Assembly: GCA_029582265.1 (NCBI GenBank)
Contig: CM055816.1
Location: 3,998,698 to 4,062,697, forward strand
Direction: 5' to 3'
Source: Zoroaster sp. YZ-2022
Lineage: Eukaryota > Echinodermata > Asteroidea > Forcipulatida > Zoroasteridae
Length of the DNA: 64,000 nt
Under the pieces are notes generated by a model. It did no database searches and was not told the origin of the DNA. It saw only the letters and a program-made list of their open reading frames with translations. A program made the translations under genes and the position numbers. Below, piece by piece: positions 18,601-24,383 of the stretch (its first letter is position 1; the number at the start of each line of letters is the position of its first letter).

Positions 18601-20765
18601 AAAAAAAATTCACGATATATTTTATTAACCCTCCTACTTCTGGTACCTTTTTCATACAAGTTGATGCACCATTTGAAACCATTCGCTTTTGTGGTTTTGA
18701 ATGGTGAAATAACTGTGTACAGTATTGATTCCCCCAAATGGTTTTGCTAATACAAAACCTTGTTTGGATCTTTCCAAATGGTAGTACAGCTAATACAAAA
18801 CCTTGTTTGGATACTTCTAAGTGGTGAATCAATGGACCCTCTATTAAGCATTTGAATGGATTTGAATGGTAGTAAAGCTTGCTACACTGTACCAACACTG
18901 TTCAAATGGTATCACCATGTGTGTACAAAACCAATGGGCATTTTTGTAAGTGGAAATTTTGAATGGTTTCAAATGGTCAAACAGTAGGAGGGTTAATCAC
19001 AATTTGCGAATATGTCGATAACTTAAAAAGGTTCTCGATATCGTAATTGAATAAAAAAGGTATCACGATATTCGATATTATCATGTTATCGCCTAAGCTT
19101 AATCGTAACTTAATATTACATCTAGATTGTAACGAGTGATTGCATATTTGCAGACAGTTGACTAACTGTGATTTTATTTATTTTATTAATTTGTTTGTGT
19201 GTTTAGGAAAATTAGTGTGGAAAGAATGTCGTATCCGGCCGCCACTTTTTAAGGAATTTAAAAAAAAAAAATTGCAACCACTAACCAGTTAAAAAATCAT
19301 TCTATAAATTTTTGGTGGTACAGAAAGCGAAAACTATCTTTAAAATCCACTTTTATGATGGTTTTCGGACTTGATTTCCCTTCTAAAAAAATCCTCCCCT
19401 TCAGAAAATAGAAGGATCCTATTAGTATTATAGTTGCCACTACGCATGTACAATGACTGTGTTGGTCACAAATTGTGGAGTTTACAAGATCAGACTGACA
19501 TGACTGAGGAAGTCATCGTATACCAAAAATGCCTGATTTTTCATGAAATAAATATCCTGGAATAATTTGAAGTATATGTCCATCATCATCCATATGTTCT
19601 CCACCTTACCAGGTACATGTACATGTAGGTAAGATTACATTATTGGTTATATTTAATGAAAAATAGTGGCGGCCAGATACGACATTCTACCCATTAGTGT
19701 GCCACTTTTAATAAAGGGGGTCCTTTCAAATTACACAACTATCTTTAAAATCCACTTTTATGATGGTTTTCGGAATTTCCCTTCTAAAAACATCCTCCCC
19801 TTCAGAAAATAGAAGAATCCTATTAAGTATTATAGTTGCCACTGTGCATGTACAATGACTGTGTTGGTCACTAACAGGGGAATTGACAAGATCAGACTGG
19901 CATTTAAGGCTTATCGCAAATAGCAGCTGCAAGGAATTGTGGGATGTCTGTGGGCGCAACAGCGCCACTGAATGCCGCGCAGACAAACAAAATATTATTG
20001 ACGTCACAAAAGCTGCGCCAAACAGATGCCCCAAATTGTATCCCTGTATGCTTTACGGCAGTTGCTTCAGTGCTATTTGCGATAAACCTTATGACTGAGG
20101 AAGTCATATCGTATACCAAAAATGCCTTATTTTTCATGAAATAAATATCCTGGAATAATTTGAAGTATGTCTATCATCATCCATATGTTCTCCACCTTAC
20201 TGAATAGGTAAGATTACAATTACATTATTGGTTATGTTGAATGAGAAAAAGTGGCGGTCGGATACGACATTCTACCCATTAACATTATAACAAAACAGCT
20301 TAAACTAAAAACAAAATGAAATATTTTGTCAAGTTTGACAGGATTTTTATGTTAAATGAGCTTGCCTGGGTATCCAATATGCGGTCCCACTGGATGAGAT
20401 GCCCCTGGACTCGACAGAGGTGGTCTTATATGACGCTGTTGTTGCTGCAAGTTCTGCAACCCATGTAATTGATGTGCTTGCTGTAAATGCAGCAACTGAG
20501 CTTGCTGCTGTAATAACGACTGCACGGTCGGTGGGCCGTTGTTGCTCATACTGCCCGTATCATTTGGGCTTGAGTACGGTGGTTGAATCGCTCCGAATTC
20601 ATACCCATGTAGGTGTGGAAATTGACTTGGAGTGGAGGCAGGACTAGGCTGAGAAAAGCATGTTGCTGAATTCACGGCTGTTGTAGCTGTGGCGGTGGAA
20701 ACTGTCCCAAAATTGGGTGAATTTACTGGTGTTGAGACGACAATAATTGGCTCTTTTTCGGCCAT
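20..20765 (-). CDS. TBRG1: TBRG1-like chromatin regulator (gene span, 11 exons, C-terminus missing)
   Basis: Eleven minus-strand exons join with matching phases: 20765-20366, 17833-17553, 15099-14951, 13545-13485, 12759-12577, 12456-12307, 9615-9321, 7041-6946, 3621-3419, 1518-1421 and 276-20. They give about 724 codons before the left edge. Order: Gln/Pro/Ser-rich N-terminus, HARE-HTH-like winged helix (about residues 291-358), basic coiled coil (about 390-445), Lys-rich linker, FYRN (about 538-600), FYRC (about 607-675). FYRN/FYRC with the DFFG-x-HP-x-I-x-NLIQS-x-PGARKC block is the TBRG1 (NIAM) signature; vertebrate TBRG1 is a nuclear growth regulator in the p53/ARF pathway. The human protein is about 411 residues and, as I recall it, has no HARE-HTH, so the N-terminus here is much longer. 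Start ATG at 20765 has a good Kozak context (A at -3, G at +4). Introns are loaded with repeats. Confidence 0.85.
603..887 (-). repeat. tRNA-derived SINE copy
   Basis: Reads on the minus strand from a tRNA-like head (B box GGTTCGAATC-type, at about 805-820) through a body with the words CCTTGAGCAAGACAC and CCCCAGGGA to an ATT-repeat tail (603-622). Lies in the intron between TBRG1 exons 10 and 11. It lacks part of the tail-proximal body found in other copies. Confidence 0.8.
1042..1392 (+). repeat. Dispersed repeat with 58-bp subrepeats, copy A
   Basis: Two tandem copies of a roughly 58-bp unit (GGTAGCRGGCCTGGGTCTCC... CCCCCTGAACCTCCTG) are followed by a unique tail running through GGAGGATTTACAGACTCTCC. 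The same order, with four subrepeats, occurs at about 12885-13340. Confidence 0.75.
1421..1518 (-). CDS. TBRG1: TBRG1-like exon 10 (start of FYRC)
   Basis: 98 nt, TTCAG acceptor, CGG/GTAAGT donor. Reads FEIIAEDEPEHPFVGLSPTE and CHNNLLDEIN, the FE-I-x-D strand and C-H-x-x-LL helix at the start of FYRC. Confidence 0.85.
1722..2337. mobile_element. TTAA-flanked MITE (CCCTCCTAC ends), carrying a SINE
   Basis: Starts TTAA-CCCTCCTAC at 1718 and ends GTAGTAGGACGG-TTAA at 2341, so it has inverted ends and a TTAA duplication as in piggyBac-type elements. A plus-strand SINE (1971-2275) sits inside it. The right end differs from the family consensus by a few bases. A truncated relative starts at 4043. 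Confidence 0.65.
1971..2275 (+). repeat. tRNA-derived SINE copy nested in a MITE
   Basis: Head has an A-box-like GTGGCCGAGCGGTC and then the shared SINE body and ATT-repeat tail (about 2260-2275). Part of the head carrying the B box is deleted between GTTAGCAACATAATG and AGCAAGACAC, compared with the copy at 51730. Confidence 0.8.
2342..2852. mobile_element. TTAA-flanked foldback element
   Basis: Long inverted arms: AGAGAGGCTCTAAGGTCAA at the left is matched by TTGACCTTAGAGCCCCTCT at the right, and the pairing continues inward (GTGGACAAAATATCAC / GTGATATTTTTGTCCAC; GGGTCTGTACATT / AATGTACAGACCC). TTAA lies at 2338-2341 and 2853-2856, the left one shared with the neighbouring MITE. Confidence 0.75.
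2857..3418. other. Intron stretch without recognised features
   Basis: Part of the TBRG1 intron between exons 9 and 10. Only a short GGCTAC hexamer run at 3118-3138 stands out; open frames here have no recognisable protein. Confidence 0.5.
3419..3621 (-). CDS. TBRG1: TBRG1-like exon 9 (FYRN domain)
   Basis: 203 nt from CCCACAG to AGG/GTAAGT. Reads GKPIFPIKLSSLTIHSLGQI and then YHDEHCIYPVGFCSSRMY, SIKCLYTCKV. The IYPVGF-C-S-R-x-Y core is the FYRN signature, a module that pairs with FYRC in chromatin proteins such as MLL and TBRG1. Confidence 0.88.
3641..4023 (-). repeat. tRNA-derived SINE copy
   Basis: Nearly full copy on the minus strand: ATT-type tail at 3642-3677, shared body, B-box-like GGGTTCGAATCC complement near 3948-3962, head ending at CATAGCACTCCA. 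It lies about 20 nt upstream of TBRG1 exon 9 on the gene strand. Confidence 0.85.
4043..4080. mobile_element. Truncated CCCTCCTAC MITE end
   Basis: TTAACCCTCCTACTACTAC followed by AAGGGTCAAAATCAGTC is the inverted match of the right end of the element at 1722-2337. No second end is seen nearby. Confidence 0.5.
4220..6245 (+). repeat. 81-bp minisatellite array 1 (about 25 copies)
   Basis: Unit of 81 bp running GGTACAACATTGGTAATGTT, then GGCAAAACTGCTTC, GAGTATGCTTACTC, TTTGAATCAAGATATACATT. Since 81 is divisible by 3, both strands show long repeated ORFs. Each unit holds two small hairpins, AACATT-ggt-AATGTT and GAGTA-tgct-TACTC. Copies group into higher-order blocks: the 405-bp spacing (5 units) between 5071 and 5476 recurs, and a 243-bp block (3 units) links 5648 and 5891. 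It lies in the TBRG1 intron between exons 8 and 9. Confidence 0.95.
6246..6945. other. Intron stretch with a 38-bp duplication
   Basis: Two adjacent copies of a segment beginning AAAGCGTATTGCTCCCAACA occupy about 6387-6464. Otherwise no gene or known element was recognised before TBRG1 exon 8. Confidence 0.6.
6946..7041 (-). CDS. TBRG1: TBRG1-like exon 8
   Basis: 96 nt, CCGGCAG acceptor, GCAG/GTAATA donor, phase 1 in and phase 1 out. Encodes a basic linker ending TKRLVQQIPLDAAG, matching the residues just before FYRN in TBRG1. Confidence 0.82.
7131..7302. mobile_element. Foldback MITE (GGTGACACCATGTGA family)
   Basis: Palindromic: AACTGAAAGGTT...GGTGACACCATGTGATGAGT on the left pairs with ACTCATCACATGGTGTCACC...AACCTTTCAGTT on the right, and inner GTTGACTC pairs with GAGTCAAC. 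Shares outer ends with elements at 14800, 24384, 26475 and 29153. Confidence 0.75.
7489..7637 (-). repeat. Divergent tRNA-type SINE fragment
   Basis: Minus-strand head similar to the main SINE (TGGAGTGTCATGGCCGAGCA reading from 7637) but with a different body (TTAGGGACACAAGAG, ACGGCTTAACGTCCC). Probably a second SINE family using the same tRNA-like head. Confidence 0.55.
7920..8218. repeat. 29-bp tandem repeat (about 10 copies)
   Basis: Near-perfect units AGAAATACATCATAAACCTA plus GCCTGTGTA. One copy carries a 6-bp TGTACA insertion at about 8163. Low divergence suggests recent expansion. TBRG1 intron between exons 7 and 8. Confidence 0.92.
8219..8773. other. Intron stretch, C-rich tract
   Basis: No gene recognised. 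Contains a poly-C run at about 8662-8692 flanked by AGTACGCC / GGTAGTATGC, reminiscent of the C-rich mobile elements elsewhere in the window. Confidence 0.4.
8775..9229. mobile_element. Foldback element, about 455 bp
   Basis: Left arm ATGACATAAAACACAATAAA, GGGGGCCACTTT, CGTCACGTTAGCAGTTTTT pairs with the right arm AAAAACTGCTAACGTGACG, AAAGTGGCCCCC, TTTATTGTGTTTTATGTCAT. Inner parts (AACTCAAAT / ATTTGAGTT) also pair, so almost the whole element folds back. Confidence 0.8.
9321..9615 (-). CDS. TBRG1: TBRG1-like exon 7 (coiled coil and basic tail)
   Basis: 295 nt from TATTTTAG to AAAG/GTAACG. Opens with ENAALNDEVCRSEQKINRAQ and ERFFLLQRVLHY, which lines up with the ENAA-x-CDE coiled coil of vertebrate TBRG1. 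It ends in a Lys-rich segment (KRDKGDKNKNKRKHKKTKKT), a probable nuclear localisation signal. Confidence 0.82.
9616..10204. other. Intron stretch without recognised features
   Basis: Between TBRG1 exon 7 and the 63-bp array; I see no conserved protein, RNA gene or clear repeat here. Confidence 0.5.
10205..11352 (-). repeat. 63-bp minisatellite array (about 18 copies)
   Basis: Unit of 63 bp (CTGTGCCGTGGACTAGGTTA, GTACACGAGTGGCACACTTC, ATGTAGGTAATAGACTTCTG GTA). The period is a multiple of three, so the minus strand stays open for 440 codons as a 21-residue repeat (PEVYYLHEVCHSCTNLVHGT). No splice or homology support for coding; it sits wholly in the TBRG1 intron between exons 6 and 7. Confidence 0.93.
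11451..12006. mobile_element. Inverted-repeat element whose right arm is a 98-bp tandem array
   Basis: Outer ends AATTGGGTCATTCCAC and GTGGAATGACCCAATT are exact inverted copies. The right arm (11613-12003) is four tandem 98-bp units (AATGTGCACTCATAATAAGG, CATCTACCTACGTAACAAGG, ACAAAGCTTGCCCCAACCTG); the left arm (11451-11546) is a single diverged unit in the opposite direction. Confidence 0.75.
12307..12456 (-). CDS. TBRG1: TBRG1-like exon 6 (basic region)
   Basis: Fifty codons between GTTAG and TTT/GTAAGT. Encodes a Lys/Arg-rich stretch (TAEEKTKKRTKPAVVTARKR) and then HYKGKYRRLRKLIKLMIF, the start of the conserved TBRG1 coiled coil. Confidence 0.8.
12577..12759 (-). CDS. TBRG1: TBRG1-like exon 5 (HARE-HTH core)
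   Basis: Exactly 61 codons between ACTTACAG and ACTG/GTAATG. The sequence IVLQEAAQPLHIKEIKQRIL followed by ERGLVQ, SSLEAVLYRD and FKRV/GMFRI matches the HARE-HTH (HB1/ASXL) winged-helix pattern: helix, PLHIKEI helix, recognition helix, then a Phe-containing wing. HARE-HTH domains are thought to contact DNA or modified DNA and occur in ASXL proteins. Confidence 0.8.
12884..13341 (+). repeat. Dispersed repeat with 58-bp subrepeats, copy B
   Basis: Same element as at 1042-1392 but with four subrepeats (about 12898-13128) before the common tail GATGTTTAATTTTGGAGGAT and CAAACAAGAAACTAGAGG. Ends near AATCCCAGGCCTG. Confidence 0.8.
13485..13545 (-). CDS. TBRG1: TBRG1-like exon 4 (start of HARE-HTH)
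   Basis: A 61-nt exon between CCACAG and CAG/GTAAAA. The split codon AG/T with exon 3 gives Ser, then EMTGSECSDRPGMTWLDAAQ. TWLDAAQ is the first helix of the HARE-HTH-type domain continued in the next exon. Confidence 0.75.
13712..14078. mobile_element. TTAA-flanked MITE, subfamily 1
   Basis: Ends CCCTCCTAC and GTAGGAGGG with TTAA at 13708-13711 and 14079-14082. Interior has repeated words CATTCAAAACCATT and CAAACAAGGTTTTGTATTAG. The element at 18629-18992 is the same subfamily in reverse orientation. Confidence 0.85.
14083..14301. mobile_element. TTAA-flanked MITE, AGGGACAATATCATCA family
   Basis: Inverted ends AGGGACAATATCATCA and TGATGATACTGCTTCT, with CAACAGGGCATGG near the left matched by CCATGCCCTGTTGG near the right. 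It fills exactly the gap between two CCCTCCTAC MITEs, each junction being one TTAA. Relatives: 16554-16774 and a partial copy at 44301-44355. Confidence 0.75.
14306..14775. mobile_element. TTAA-flanked MITE, subfamily 2
   Basis: Ends CCCTCCTAC and GTAGGAGGG with TTAA at 14302-14305 and 14776-14779. Interior words GAGGCCACT, GCCACTGAG and TGGAGTGGCCTCAATGG are shared with the element at 17157-17474 in the same orientation. Confidence 0.85.
14800..14941. mobile_element. Half of a GGTGACACCATGTGA-type MITE
   Basis: Starts GGCGGCACCATGTGAAATTC TCAATTGA, continues AGTTCTACAAAGAACT and ATCAGTATGCTCTGATCATC. The mirror-image right half seen at 24384-24640 is missing. It ends just before TBRG1 exon 3's donor side. 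Confidence 0.6.
14951..15099 (-). CDS. TBRG1: TBRG1-like exon 3
   Basis: TTTCAG acceptor and AGAG/GTGAGA donor, 149 nt, entering in phase 0 and leaving in phase 2. It encodes a Pro/Ser-rich segment that includes PSLMSPDYPSDMLPSELF. No known domain is seen; it links the N-terminal tail to the HARE-HTH region. Confidence 0.7.
15444..15647 (-). other. Unrecognised open frame in the same element
   Basis: 67 codons on the minus strand, head to head with the P2RX7_C-like frame, with ordinary amino-acid composition (VPDVAGFLNNMDALYEQEFK). I do not recognise it. It may be a second piece of captured gene sequence or chance. Confidence 0.25.
15892..16167 (+). pseudogene. P2RX7_C-like (P2X7 ballast domain) gene fragment
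   Basis: A 91-codon open frame starting ATGGACGTGGAAAACATCGA. It contains TDWCSCESCAVIPQEKDSGC and WCSQYV: the W-C-x-C-x-x-C ... C-x-x-C pattern of the cysteine-rich cytoplasmic domain of P2X7 receptors, which in invertebrates also occurs in many stand-alone proteins. There is no P2X channel part. After SMSRMN-type sequence the resemblance fades and the frame runs into the element end, so I read it as a fragment. It could still be expressed as a small protein. Confidence 0.5.
16554..16774. mobile_element. MITE of the AGGGACARTAYCATCA family
   Basis: AAAGGGACAGTACCATCACG, TCAACAGGGCATGGAATC on the left pairs with GATTCCATGCCCTGTTGA, TCGTGGCGATACTGACCCTTT on the right. Same family as 14083-14301. 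Confidence 0.7.
17157..17474. mobile_element. TTAA-flanked MITE, subfamily 2
   Basis: Ends CCCTCCTAC / GTAGGAGGG with TTAA at 17153-17156 and 17475-17478. Shares interior with 14306-14775 (GAGGCCACT, GGCTTGGAGTGGCC). Lies 75 nt downstream of the donor of TBRG1 exon 2. Confidence 0.85.
17553..17833 (-). CDS. TBRG1: TBRG1-like exon 2 (Leu/Ala/Gly-rich)
   Basis: Acceptor ATCACAG and donor ACAG/GTATGT frame 281 nt. With exon 1 ending in phase 1 it reads GNLLQMPSSHQL, then an alanine run (ASLAAAAAAASLGLPF) and a low-complexity Leu/Gly stretch. A second AG 14 nt downstream would break the frame with the GC donor. Low-complexity composition makes homology weak, so support comes from open frame, splice signals and phase. 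Confidence 0.7.
18071..18313. mobile_element. TTAA-flanked MITE with CCAGTTCGCGTCGG ends
   Basis: Perfect 14-bp inverted ends CCAGTTCGCGTCGG / CCGACGCGAACTGG with TTAA at 18067-18070 and 18314-18317. The 243-bp interior has further inverted words (GGAAGCTTCC, TTTAGAAGC). CpG-rich for this region. Confidence 0.85.
18629..18992. mobile_element. TTAA-flanked MITE, subfamily 1 (inverted)
   Basis: Ends CCCTCCTAC / GTAGGAGGG, TTAA at 18625-18628 and 18993-18996. Interior is the reverse complement of the 13712-14078 element (ACTTCTGGTACCTTTTTCAT, CAAAACCTTGTTTGG). Confidence 0.85.
19224..19688. mobile_element. Inverted-repeat element, copy 1 (GAATGTCGTATCCGGC ends)
   Basis: GAATGTCGTATCCGGCCGCC ACTTTTT at the left is matched by AGTGGCGGCCAGATACGACA TTC at the right. 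It contains the segment CCTCCCCTTCAGAAAATAGA shared with copy 2. It also supplies the empty site for the small element nested in copy 2. Confidence 0.75.
19730..20273. mobile_element. Second, left-truncated copy with a nested element
   Basis: Starts inside the element (AACTATCTTTAAAATCCACT) and runs to the same right end (GTGGCGGTCGGATACGACAT TCT), with ACCCATTA following both copies. An extra segment (about 19904-20094) interrupts it. Confidence 0.75.
19904..20094. mobile_element. Small nested MITE
   Basis: Inverted ends AAGGCTTATCGCAAATAGCA and TGCTATTTGCGATAAACCTT around about 150 bp. Copy 1 of the host element lacks this segment (GACTGACATGACTGAGG), while copy 2 has it between GACTGGCAT and ATGACTGAGG, so it is a real insertion with a very short target duplication (AT). 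Confidence 0.75.
20366..20765 (-). CDS. TBRG1: TBRG1-like exon 1 (start codon, Gln-rich)
   Basis: Begins MAEKEPIIVV and encodes 133 residues rich in Ser, Pro, Thr and, toward the end, Gln/His/Leu (the LLQQQAQLLHLQQAHQLHG region), typical of disordered transcription-factor tails. The reading frame has no canonical GT donor at its end; CCAG/GCAAGC at 20366 is a good GC donor and gives phase 1, which fits the next exon. A weaker GT donor at 20391 is the alternative. Confidence 0.75.
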
Positions 20766-21120
20766 GTTGATTTCAATGAATACACAACACAACCATTGCA
20801 GAAACCATGGGGTAAAAGATGAAGGGCGGAGTTTTAGAGCAAACTCAGAAAAGGGTGCATTTTACATTTACCACATGTTTTGAGAAATCTGTACAAGTTG
20901 TCATAGACATAAACAATACTGGCGATTTTTTTAATTTCTTATTTCAAATCTGCAAAAATAGCAATATAAATTATTTTTTATCTCCCGATTTTCAATTTTT
21001 TTGGGTAATGCCAGAGGGCGGTTTCTAAACTTGTTCAGTCTACCGTCAGCTTGCTGCGCCAGCTCATCTATGCTTTGTCTATGCTCATGTGCTTGTTCTC
21101 GCAAGTGCGCCCTCATCAGT
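20766..21120. other. 5' flank of the TBRG1-like gene
   Basis: Sequence directly upstream of the start codon and the likely 5' UTR or promoter side. No TATA box is claimed. A small open frame (20931-21116, minus) lies here and is listed separately. Confidence 0.4.
20931..21116 (-). other. Unrecognised small open frame upstream of TBRG1
   Basis: Begins MRAHLREQAHEHRQSIDELA, with a charged, helix-like composition unlike the surrounding low-complexity frames, then loses coding character after about 30 residues (possible weak donor AACAA/GTTTAG). Could be an exon of another transcript, an upstream ORF, or chance. Confidence 0.25.
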
Positions 21121-22150
21121 CAAGCCCCGGCCTAACGAAACTGCCGACTGCCTCTGGGTGCACCCCATAGCAACCAATTCTAAATACAAAGTATTCAAAA
21201 ATCATTTTAAAAAAATACTTAGAGGTCTTAAACATTTTAAAACCAAAAGACAAAATATTGATTGATGTCTAACCTTTTATTTTATTCTTAATTTAATGTG
21301 GATTGTTCAGAGGCCCGTCGAGTTATTCTCATCCCAATGGAAACCACCCTCTACAGTTGTTAATATGCCCACTCTGAAAAGCAGCTTGAAACCGAGTTAG
21401 GACCACGTTTTAGGGCTTAGTGTATCCAAAATACTCAAAGTTTGAAGACAAGGACCCCCATGTCATGTTATTGTATTTTCTTTTGACCATTTTTAAAATG
21501 TATTTTTCAGAAAGATTTGCGACGACATACAAATTATGATTATATAGCTCGGCGCATGAATTTCTCACTCTTAAATGGGGTGCACCCCTCGTCCACTCAA
21601 AGTCGCCTTGTACAGCGATATGACGTGATTGTCGCTGTACAGCGATATGACGTGATTGTCGCTGTACAGAGATCAGTGGGACTATCACTGTATCATTGCT
21701 GAAGGAGGAGACTGTGATGTGACGGATGGAGGCAGTCGGGCTACTCGGCCACTAACCCGTACTTTTACATGATTTGTGAGCTGGGCGTAGTGATATGAGA
21801 TGCTCGTCACATCATAAAAGGCCCAATGATTATAGGCCTACTGTACGGACGTGATGACGAGCAGCTGTGCTGTATTATGTTAGGGTGGGGTCGGGTCAAG
21901 GTCTGGGGGAACCTGCACATCAATGCAGGTTTGGTGTGGTTGATCGGCTCGATTGCTGCTTAGATGCCATTGTCAAAATCCCATCATTCTACTAATACTG
22001 GTGACCCACCCTGAGCAACCCATCCCAATCCCCGGGACCACATTAAAATAGTGGAATAAAAACCAACAATTTCAGGTTTCTTTAGACCGCGGACAAAACT
22101 ATTTTAAGGGAAGATGGATAATAACATCAGCTTTATAACGAGTAAGTTTT
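21121..22150. other. Intergenic stretch
   Basis: Between TBRG1 and the GLIPR2-like gene. Holds a 27-bp near-duplicate (GTACAGCGATATGACGTGAT, about 21611-21668) and a short inverted pair TGCTCGTCA / TGACGAGCA (21802-21866). No gene recognised. Confidence 0.5.
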
Positions 22151-22276
22151 ATTGATTTAATTTTGCGCTACACCGAGTCACCTATGAAGTTTTTTCCACA
22201 GACACTCGGAAAGCACCGAGTACATGTATACAGTGCTATACACACGTCGGTGTAGGGCAAAATTAAATCAATTGTT
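22151..22276. mobile_element. Short foldback MITE
   Basis: TTGATTTAATTTTGCGCTAC ACCGA pairs with TCGGTGTAGGGCAAAATTAA ATCAA; the inner CACTCGG / CCGAGT words also pair. About 125 bp. Confidence 0.7.
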
Positions 22277-22419
22277 TAGCACCCGACGCAACAATTGCAT
22301 CAAACTATTTTGGTTTTACATTAATCGACAATTTGTATTTTTTTTAAATAATGTTTGACCCTTACTCTTAATTGTTGTTTAAAGTATGAAGCATGACTGA
22401 ATTTTTTTTTTTTTAAATG

Positions 22420-23379
22420 TGTCCAGGAGCAATCCAGGACCTAGGCCCTATCTGTATAGGAGCCATCCAGGACCTAGGCCCTATAGGAGCCATCCAGGAC
22501 CTAGGCCCTATAGGAGCAATCCAGGACCTAGGCCCTATAGGAGCAATCCAGGACCTAGGCCCCAGGAGCCATCCAGGACCTAGGCCCTATAGGAGCCATC
22601 CAGGACCTAGGCCCTAGGAGCCATCCAGGACCTAGGCCCTATAGGAGCCATCCAGGACCTAGGCCCTAGGAGCCATCCAGGACCTAGGCCCTATAGGAGC
22701 CATCCAGGACCTAGGCCCTATAGGAGCAATCCAGGACCTAGGCCCTATAGGAGCCATCCAGGACCTAGACCCTATAGGAGCCATCCAGGACCTAGGCCCT
22801 GTAGGAGCAATCCAGGACCTAGGCCCTAGGAGCAATCCAGGACCTAGGCCCTATAGGAGCCATCCAGGACCTAGGCCCTATAGGAGCCATCCAGGACCAA
22901 GGCCCTAGGAGCCATCCAGGACCTAGGCCCTATAGGAGCAATCCAGAACCTAGGCCCTATAGGAGCAATCCAGGACCTAGGCCCTAGGAGCCATCCAGGA
23001 CCTAGGCCCTATAGGAGCCATCCAGGACCTAGGCCCTAGGAGCCATCCAGGACCTAGGCCCTATAGGAGCCATCCAGGACCTAGGCCCTATAGGAGCAAT
23101 CCAGGACCTAGGCCCTATAGGAGCAATCCAGGACCTAGGCCCTAGGAGCCATCCAGGACCTAGGCCCTATAGGAGCCATCCAGGACCTAGGCCCTATAGG
23201 AGCCATCCAGGACCAAGGCCCTAGGAGCCATCCAGGACCTAGGCCCTATAGGAGCAATCCAGGACCTAGGCCCTATAGGAGCAATCCAGGACCTAGGCCC
23301 TAGGAGCCATCCAGGACCTAGGCCCTATAGGAGCAATCCAGGACCTAGGCCCTATAGGAGCAATCCAGGACCTAGGCCC

Positions 23380-23382
<3 letters not shown>
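22420..23382. repeat. 27-bp tandem repeat, main block
   Basis: Unit ATAGGAGCCATCCAGGACCT AGGCCCT (27 bp) mixed with a 25-bp form lacking AT; about 36 copies. CCAT and CAAT variants alternate in recurring blocks, suggesting segmental duplications of several units. The array resumes at 23745 after a SINE. Confidence 0.95.
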
Positions 23383-23419
<37 letters not shown>

Positions 23420-23744
23420 TGTGGACTTATATAGCGCATGTATCCACCAACTAAGTGGTGCTTAAGGCGCATTATATCATTACCCCTGCTCATAAGGCTC
23501 ATAAATCATTCCTGAAACCATCTCAGCTCCCTGTACAGCTCAATTGCTGCCATTACAGCGCATATAGGGCTAATCAACCAACTCTGCCCTCACAGGTACC
23601 CATTTAACCACTGGGTGGAGAGAAGCAATTATGGTTAAGTGTCTTGCTCAAGGACACAAGTGTCACGGCCGGGATTCGAACCCACATTCTGCTGCTAACA
23701 CCAGAACTTGAGTCCGGTAAGCTAGACCGCTCGGCCACGACACT
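23383..23744 (-). repeat. tRNA-derived SINE inserted in the 27-bp array
   Basis: Full-length minus-strand copy: ATT-type tail at 23383-23418, body, B-box complement near 23673-23686, head ending CGGCCACGACACTAT. Array units continue on both sides. Confidence 0.9.
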
Positions 23745-23835
23745 ATAGGAGCCATCCAGGACCTAGGCCCTAGGAGCAATCCAGGACCTAGGACCTAGGC
23801 CCTACAATCCAGGACCTAGGCCCTATCTGTATCTA
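23745..23835. repeat. 27-bp tandem repeat, remainder after SINE
   Basis: Three or four diverged units (AGGAGCCATCCAGGACCTAG) that continue the 22420-23382 array. Confidence 0.85.
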
Positions 23836-24063
23836 GGACATGATCATCCAAGGACGAGACAGACACTTAAACATTATGGACTCTACTATCTTGAAATGTT
23901 TTCAGTGATTTATTCATTCAGAAAATTTAGGAGAATATGAAAATACAACAAAATAATGTTTGTTATTTAAGGCCACTTTAATCACATTAATATTGTTTTT
24001 TTTCAAATGACATATTGATCACAGCAATAGCAAAGATGTACCAAATAAGGAAGCTATTGTTCC

Positions 24064-24264
24064 CATGGGCGTAGTCAAAGAGGGGGAAGGGGGAAACCTC
24101 CCCCACTAGTGTTGGCAAAATTGTGTCTGTTGGTAAATTCACAAACTTGCTGCCATTTCTGATTATCATAATTTGTCAGTTCGTTTGAGTTTTGTGTCGG
24201 TAAATTTACCCCCAAAAAAGTGTTTTCCCCCATCCCACTCTAAAAATCCTGGCCACGCCCACTG
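24064..24264. mobile_element. hAT-like non-autonomous element, 201 bp
   Basis: Ends CATGGGCGTAGTCA and TGGCCACGCCCACTG are inverted, flanked by ATTGTTCC (24056-24063) and ATTGTCCC (24265-24272), an 8-bp duplication with one mismatch. Interior GGTAAATTTACC word is shared with 36792-37429. Confidence 0.65.
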
Positions 24265-24383
24265 ATTGTCCCCACATTCCCCCTGGGGATTGTCATGCAT
24301 TATTTGTCAACATACCCACAATTGGGCACTCACTCAAAAAGTAGTGTATCCCCACGATGGAAGTAAGGGCATAACACGATCAT

